DNA from: an uncultured Clostridia bacterium
Lineage (GTDB): Bacteria; Bacillota; Clostridia; Oscillospirales; CAG-272
DNA length: 44,413 nt
Assembly: GCA_945929845.1 (NCBI GenBank)
Contig: CAMEON010000011.1
Coordinates: 1 to 44,413 of the forward strand
Direction of reading: 5' to 3'
The notes under the pieces were generated by a model. That model did no database searches. It had not been told where the DNA came from and saw only the letters and a list, made by a program, of their open reading frames with translations. Position numbers and translations under genes: made by a program. Shown in pieces: positions 41,882-44,413 of this stretch. Within the stretch, counting starts at the first letter, position 1. The number at the start of each line of letters is the position of its first letter.

Positions 41882-42533
41882 GGTTCTCCTCCTTCATTTT
41901 TGCCTCTGCCTCTTGCACCAGGGCGTGTATCTCATCCCTGGTTCTTGCAGGGAGAGACGACTCCTCCAGCAGTCTCCCGACCACACGGGACATCAGCAGG
42001 ACGGCCTCCCTGCTCCTCACCAGCTCCTGTGTCTGTTCCTCCGTCTTGACCTGTGCCTTCGCCACGGCCTGCACGGCGACCTTGACAGCGGACTCCATCT
42101 TCTCCTGCATCTGCTGTACGGTTTCCTCTGTCAGCCTGTTTGCCTCCCGTATCCTATTTCCCGCATCCTCATTGACAGCCTGTATCTGTTTAGCTGTGTT
42201 TCGATACATTTCCACAGCATTGTTGGACGAACGAACCACCGGCTTCCTGACCCGGAAATACCCGATCAACTGTACCCCGCCGTACACGACCAACCCCAGC
42301 ACCCATACGATAGTCTGAAACAGCTCCGGGTGCTCATCCGCCCATTGTCTGCCTACCTCGTACAGGCCGGAAGCCGTCAACCCATCCTCTCCGCTCTCAT
42401 TCACGGTTTCCTCAACGCAAACGGTATCAGCATCTTCCGCCGCCGTTTCGTCGGCCACCGCAGGAACCGTCATGTACAGGCAGGTAAATATCACTGCCAC
42501 CAGCATCATCCATGCGCTCTTTCTGATTTTCAT
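41856..42533 (-). CDS. Signal peptide/anchor plus coiled-coil protein in prophage-like module (225 aa)
   Basis: A 225-aa protein. A signal peptide covers residues 1-27 (WMMLVAVIFTCLYMTVPAVA). An acidic segment follows, then one transmembrane helix near 75-95 (IVWVLGLVVYGGVQLIGYF). The rest is a long Ala/Glu/Lys/Gln-rich coiled coil from about 105 to 220. No family is recognised. AAGGAGG lies 8 nt before the ATG. The gene follows the 132-aa gene by 4 nt. The mix suggests an envelope-attached structural role. Confidence 0.7.
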   Translation of the reverse strand: MKIRKSAWMMLVAVIFTCLYMTVPAVADETAAEDADTVCVEETVNESGEDGLTASGLYEVGRQWADEHPELFQTIVWVLGLVVYGGVQLIGYFRVRKPVVRSSNNAVEMYRNTAKQIQAVNEDAGNRIREANRLTEETVQQMQEKMESAVKVAVQAVAKAQVKTEEQTQELVRSREAVLLMSRVVGRLLEESSLPARTRDEIHALVQEAEAKMKEENHGTDAAEL

Positions 42534-42537
42534 ACTA

Positions 42538-42936
42538 TTATCCTCCTTTTTCGCTCAGAAACCACAGGGCATCTTTTTCATATATGCCTCTGAGGTCAGA
42601 CACTTCTTTTTGCAATTTTTCCACAGCTTGCTCCATTTTGTCCAGTCTGAGCCTCATATCCAGCATCAGTCCACGCTCGTCAAGCTGTGACACCGGGACT
42701 CCGTTCTGATTCATCCGGGGATTTATCAGCGTGTACCTGATTCCCGTTTTGGTTACAAACAACCCCTGCACATAACCGACAGCGTCCAGTGCCATCTCCG
42801 GTGTTTTGTCTCCGGATACAGCCACAGAAACGCCCGCCACAGTCAGCACGCCCTCCTCATGCGGCAGAACTCGGATCACACCGCTCCGGTCATCCGTAGC
42901 CACCGCTTTGTGGTCATTCAGCAAGTACAGCTTCAT
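42538..42936 (-). CDS. Small phage-type protein of unknown function (132 aa)
   Basis: A 132-aa protein, mostly beta-rich, with a C-terminal coiled coil (DMRLRLDKMEQAVEKLQKEVSDLR). No signal peptide or membrane helix. Such small genes directly after tail-fibre-like genes are common in phages of Clostridia, so a tail-tip or fibre accessory role is likely but unproved. AAGGGAG lies 9 nt upstream. Confidence 0.6.
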   Translation of the reverse strand: MKLYLLNDHKAVATDDRSGVIRVLPHEEGVLTVAGVSVAVSGDKTPEMALDAVGYVQGLFVTKTGIRYTLINPRMNQNGVPVSQLDERGLMLDMRLRLDKMEQAVEKLQKEVSDLRGIYEKDALWFLSEKGG

Positions 42937-42974
42937 TCTTCATTTCTCCCTTCCTTTCATGTTCCGAATCATGA

Positions 42975-44270
42975 TCATGTTCCAAATCGTAAACCTACCC
43001 CGTCCCACGTGTACACGTAGGCCCCGCCAAGCGCAATCTCCGCCTCTCTCGCCCTGACCACAACGGTACCGTTGCTCATCAGTTCCACCACAGCATCCTG
43101 ATTTTCATATCCGAGAGATGGAAGATTGATCATAGATGCCCCGCCGGGGATGGTGTACGCCTTGATGTTTGGTATGCCGTCCTGCCACCGCCACGGCGTG
43201 TGTACGTGCCCGGAGAACCACAGGATATTGTCGTAGGCGGCGATGTCCCGGTAGAGCTGGTCGTCCTCGTCCCCGGCCACCGTGTACGGCACGCCGGTCT
43301 CGGTGCCTCCGGTGCTGGTGCCGTACCATTGCTCCACCAGGGTGTCAATATCCGTTCCCTCCACGTAGGTCATGCTCTGCACCGCACTCGACTTGTACCC
43401 GGCCCGGTAGCCGTAGTGGACGTCGGCCACCGAGTAGCAGTAGTGGCCGAACAGCAACACCCTCTTCCCGGCCTCCTTCGCCGCCGCCAGGGTCTCCCGG
43501 ATCCACGCCTTGATCTCCGCCGTGAAGATGGGCTTGATGTACTGCCCAAACTTCCACATGGAGAAGAAGACCAGCCGGAAGTCGCTGTCCGGTATGTCCA
43601 CCGTGTAGCAGGGGTCGCATCCGGTGTACGTCTTCCAGTTGCCAAAATCTGCGTCAATCACGCCGCCGTTACAGCCCACATCATGGTTTCCCGTCACGAT
43701 GTAGACGCCCATGTCTTTCATCTGCGCCGCCACGTTCTGCGCCACCTCGTAGTACGTGATCCCGCTGGTACCCCTCGGCAGGTCGCCGAGACACACAACC
43801 GCATCATAGTCAGAGGATTGGTATTCTGCAAGTGCCGCCTGTACCCGGGTATAATTGTTGTCCCCACTGGTGGCGTTCACGTGCAGGTCTGAGCAGATCG
43901 GGAACCGGTACAGGACGGTCACCTCTTCCGGTTCCGGTTCGGATTCCACCGCGACCTCAAAGGTTGCCGTCTTGCCCTGGTAGGTAACCGTCACGGTATT
44001 GTCCTGCCCGGCGGTCAGCGTACCGGAAAGCGTGTAATCTGTAACGGCTGATGCTGAGCCATCGTCATATGTGGCTGTCACCACAAGTCCGGTCAACTGG
44101 TCAAGCGTCGTCCCCGCCGTAACCGTTCCGCCGGAGTATGAGGCGGAGATGCTCACCAACTCAATTTTGCTGTAAATCAAATTTCCGCTTTTCCCATACG
44201 CCTTTTTCAGTTCTGCGCCGTCTTTCCCATATATAACGTCTAACTCAAAGCCTGCCTTGCTGTACACCAT
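42975..44270 (-). CDS. Phage-associated metallophosphoesterase with Ig-like domain
   Basis: A 431-aa protein. The first 35 residues (MVYSKAGFELDVIYGKDGAE...) resemble the connecting module of Clostridia phage tail proteins. Residues ~37-110 are a bacterial Ig-like (Big_3-type) domain. The rest is a calcineurin-type metallophosphoesterase with all metal motifs: CSDLHVN, CLGDLP, TGNHDVG, LLFGHY, FSGHVHTP. It probably hydrolyses a phosphoester on the host surface or acts as a tail-tip enzyme; the substrate is unknown. It starts 6 nt after the end of the upstream gene. Confidence 0.8.
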   Translation of the reverse strand: MVYSKAGFELDVIYGKDGAELKKAYGKSGNLIYSKIELVSISASYSGGTVTAGTTLDQLTGLVVTATYDDGSASAVTDYTLSGTLTAGQDNTVTVTYQGKTATFEVAVESEPEPEEVTVLYRFPICSDLHVNATSGDNNYTRVQAALAEYQSSDYDAVVCLGDLPRGTSGITYYEVAQNVAAQMKDMGVYIVTGNHDVGCNGGVIDADFGNWKTYTGCDPCYTVDIPDSDFRLVFFSMWKFGQYIKPIFTAEIKAWIRETLAAAKEAGKRVLLFGHYCYSVADVHYGYRAGYKSSAVQSMTYVEGTDIDTLVEQWYGTSTGGTETGVPYTVAGDEDDQLYRDIAAYDNILWFSGHVHTPWRWQDGIPNIKAYTIPGGASMINLPSLGYENQDAVVELMSNGTVVVRAREAEIALGGAYVYTWDGVGLRFGT

Positions 44271-44276
44271 ATCAAC

Positions 44277-44413
44277 TCACCCCACCTTGTACAGATGCGT
44301 CAGATCGGTCATACCATTCACAATGGGGTTCCCGGCATTTCCGCCGGTAGATCCGGCCGTGTATTCCCGCACATAGAACCCTGTGGCAAGGGATACATCG
44401 CTTCCTGCAACGA
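44277..44413 (-). CDS. C-terminal end of a phage tail-type protein (cut by window edge)
   Basis: The last 45 codons of a gene that continues past the right edge. The sequence has VAGSDVSLATGFYVREYTAG and ends DLTHLYKVG. Gly/Ser/Thr-rich repeats are typical of tail or baseplate proteins. It is directly upstream of the metallophosphoesterase gene in the same direction. Too little is visible to name it. Confidence 0.6.
   Translation of the reverse strand, partial: VAGSDVSLATGFYVREYTAGSTGGNAGNPIVNGMTDLTHLYKVG

Overview
The window (about 57% G+C by eye) looks like the chromosome of a gut-type Clostridia bacterium, most likely Oscillospiraceae-like. Supporting signs: zinc-type S14 and S4, rpsD inside the alpha cluster between rpsK and rpoA, AGGAGG ribosome binding sites, sigma-A promoters with 17-nt spacers, and the accessory families present. 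No species call is possible from sequence alone.

Layout. 1-1179 (minus): a BMP-family nucleoside-type ABC transporter lipoprotein, cut by the left edge, behind a promoter, a guanine-type purine riboswitch and a terminator. 1396-6868 (plus): an operon of two ABC exporter half-transporters with zinc ribbons flanking a DUF1854 protein. 7016-9240 (minus): GreA-like factor and a COG2509-type FAD enzyme. 9248-13408 (minus): a PadR-controlled operon of a HAAS-like membrane protein, a DUF4097 adhesin-like beta protein, a SLOG protein and a serine hydrolase. 13470-15032 (minus): a TPR-linked XRE regulator and a copper-chaperone-like HMA protein. 15083-15860: clustered MITE-like repeats.

15863-32978 (minus): the S10-spc-alpha ribosomal supercluster, rpsJ to rplQ, with secY, adk, map, infA and rpoA. 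It has a promoter and long leader before rpsJ, and three long hairpin-rich spacers after rpsJ, rpsN and rpsD. infA appears to start with CTG. L23, L6 and S3 carry unusual insertions or tails.

33078-33322 is another MITE-like copy. 33458-38139 (plus): a possible operon of an 8-TM membrane protein, a short WYL-family regulator, an iron-type alcohol dehydrogenase and a GH36 alpha-galactosidase-like enzyme. 38265-39905 (minus): an unrecognised membrane protein with its own promoter. 39945-40268: a further repeat copy with alternative hairpins. 40310-40511: tRNA-Ser(GCT) with promoter and terminator. 40570-44413 (minus): probably the end of a prophage, with a tail-associated metallophosphoesterase and four unrecognised genes, three of them membrane proteins, where a lysis cassette might be expected.

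Most interesting: the ABC-DUF1854-ABC module with a possible 31-codon ORF inside it, the repeat family with 11-bp terminal inverted repeats, the CTG start of infA, the structured spacers in the ribosomal operon, and the unknown membrane module at the prophage edge.
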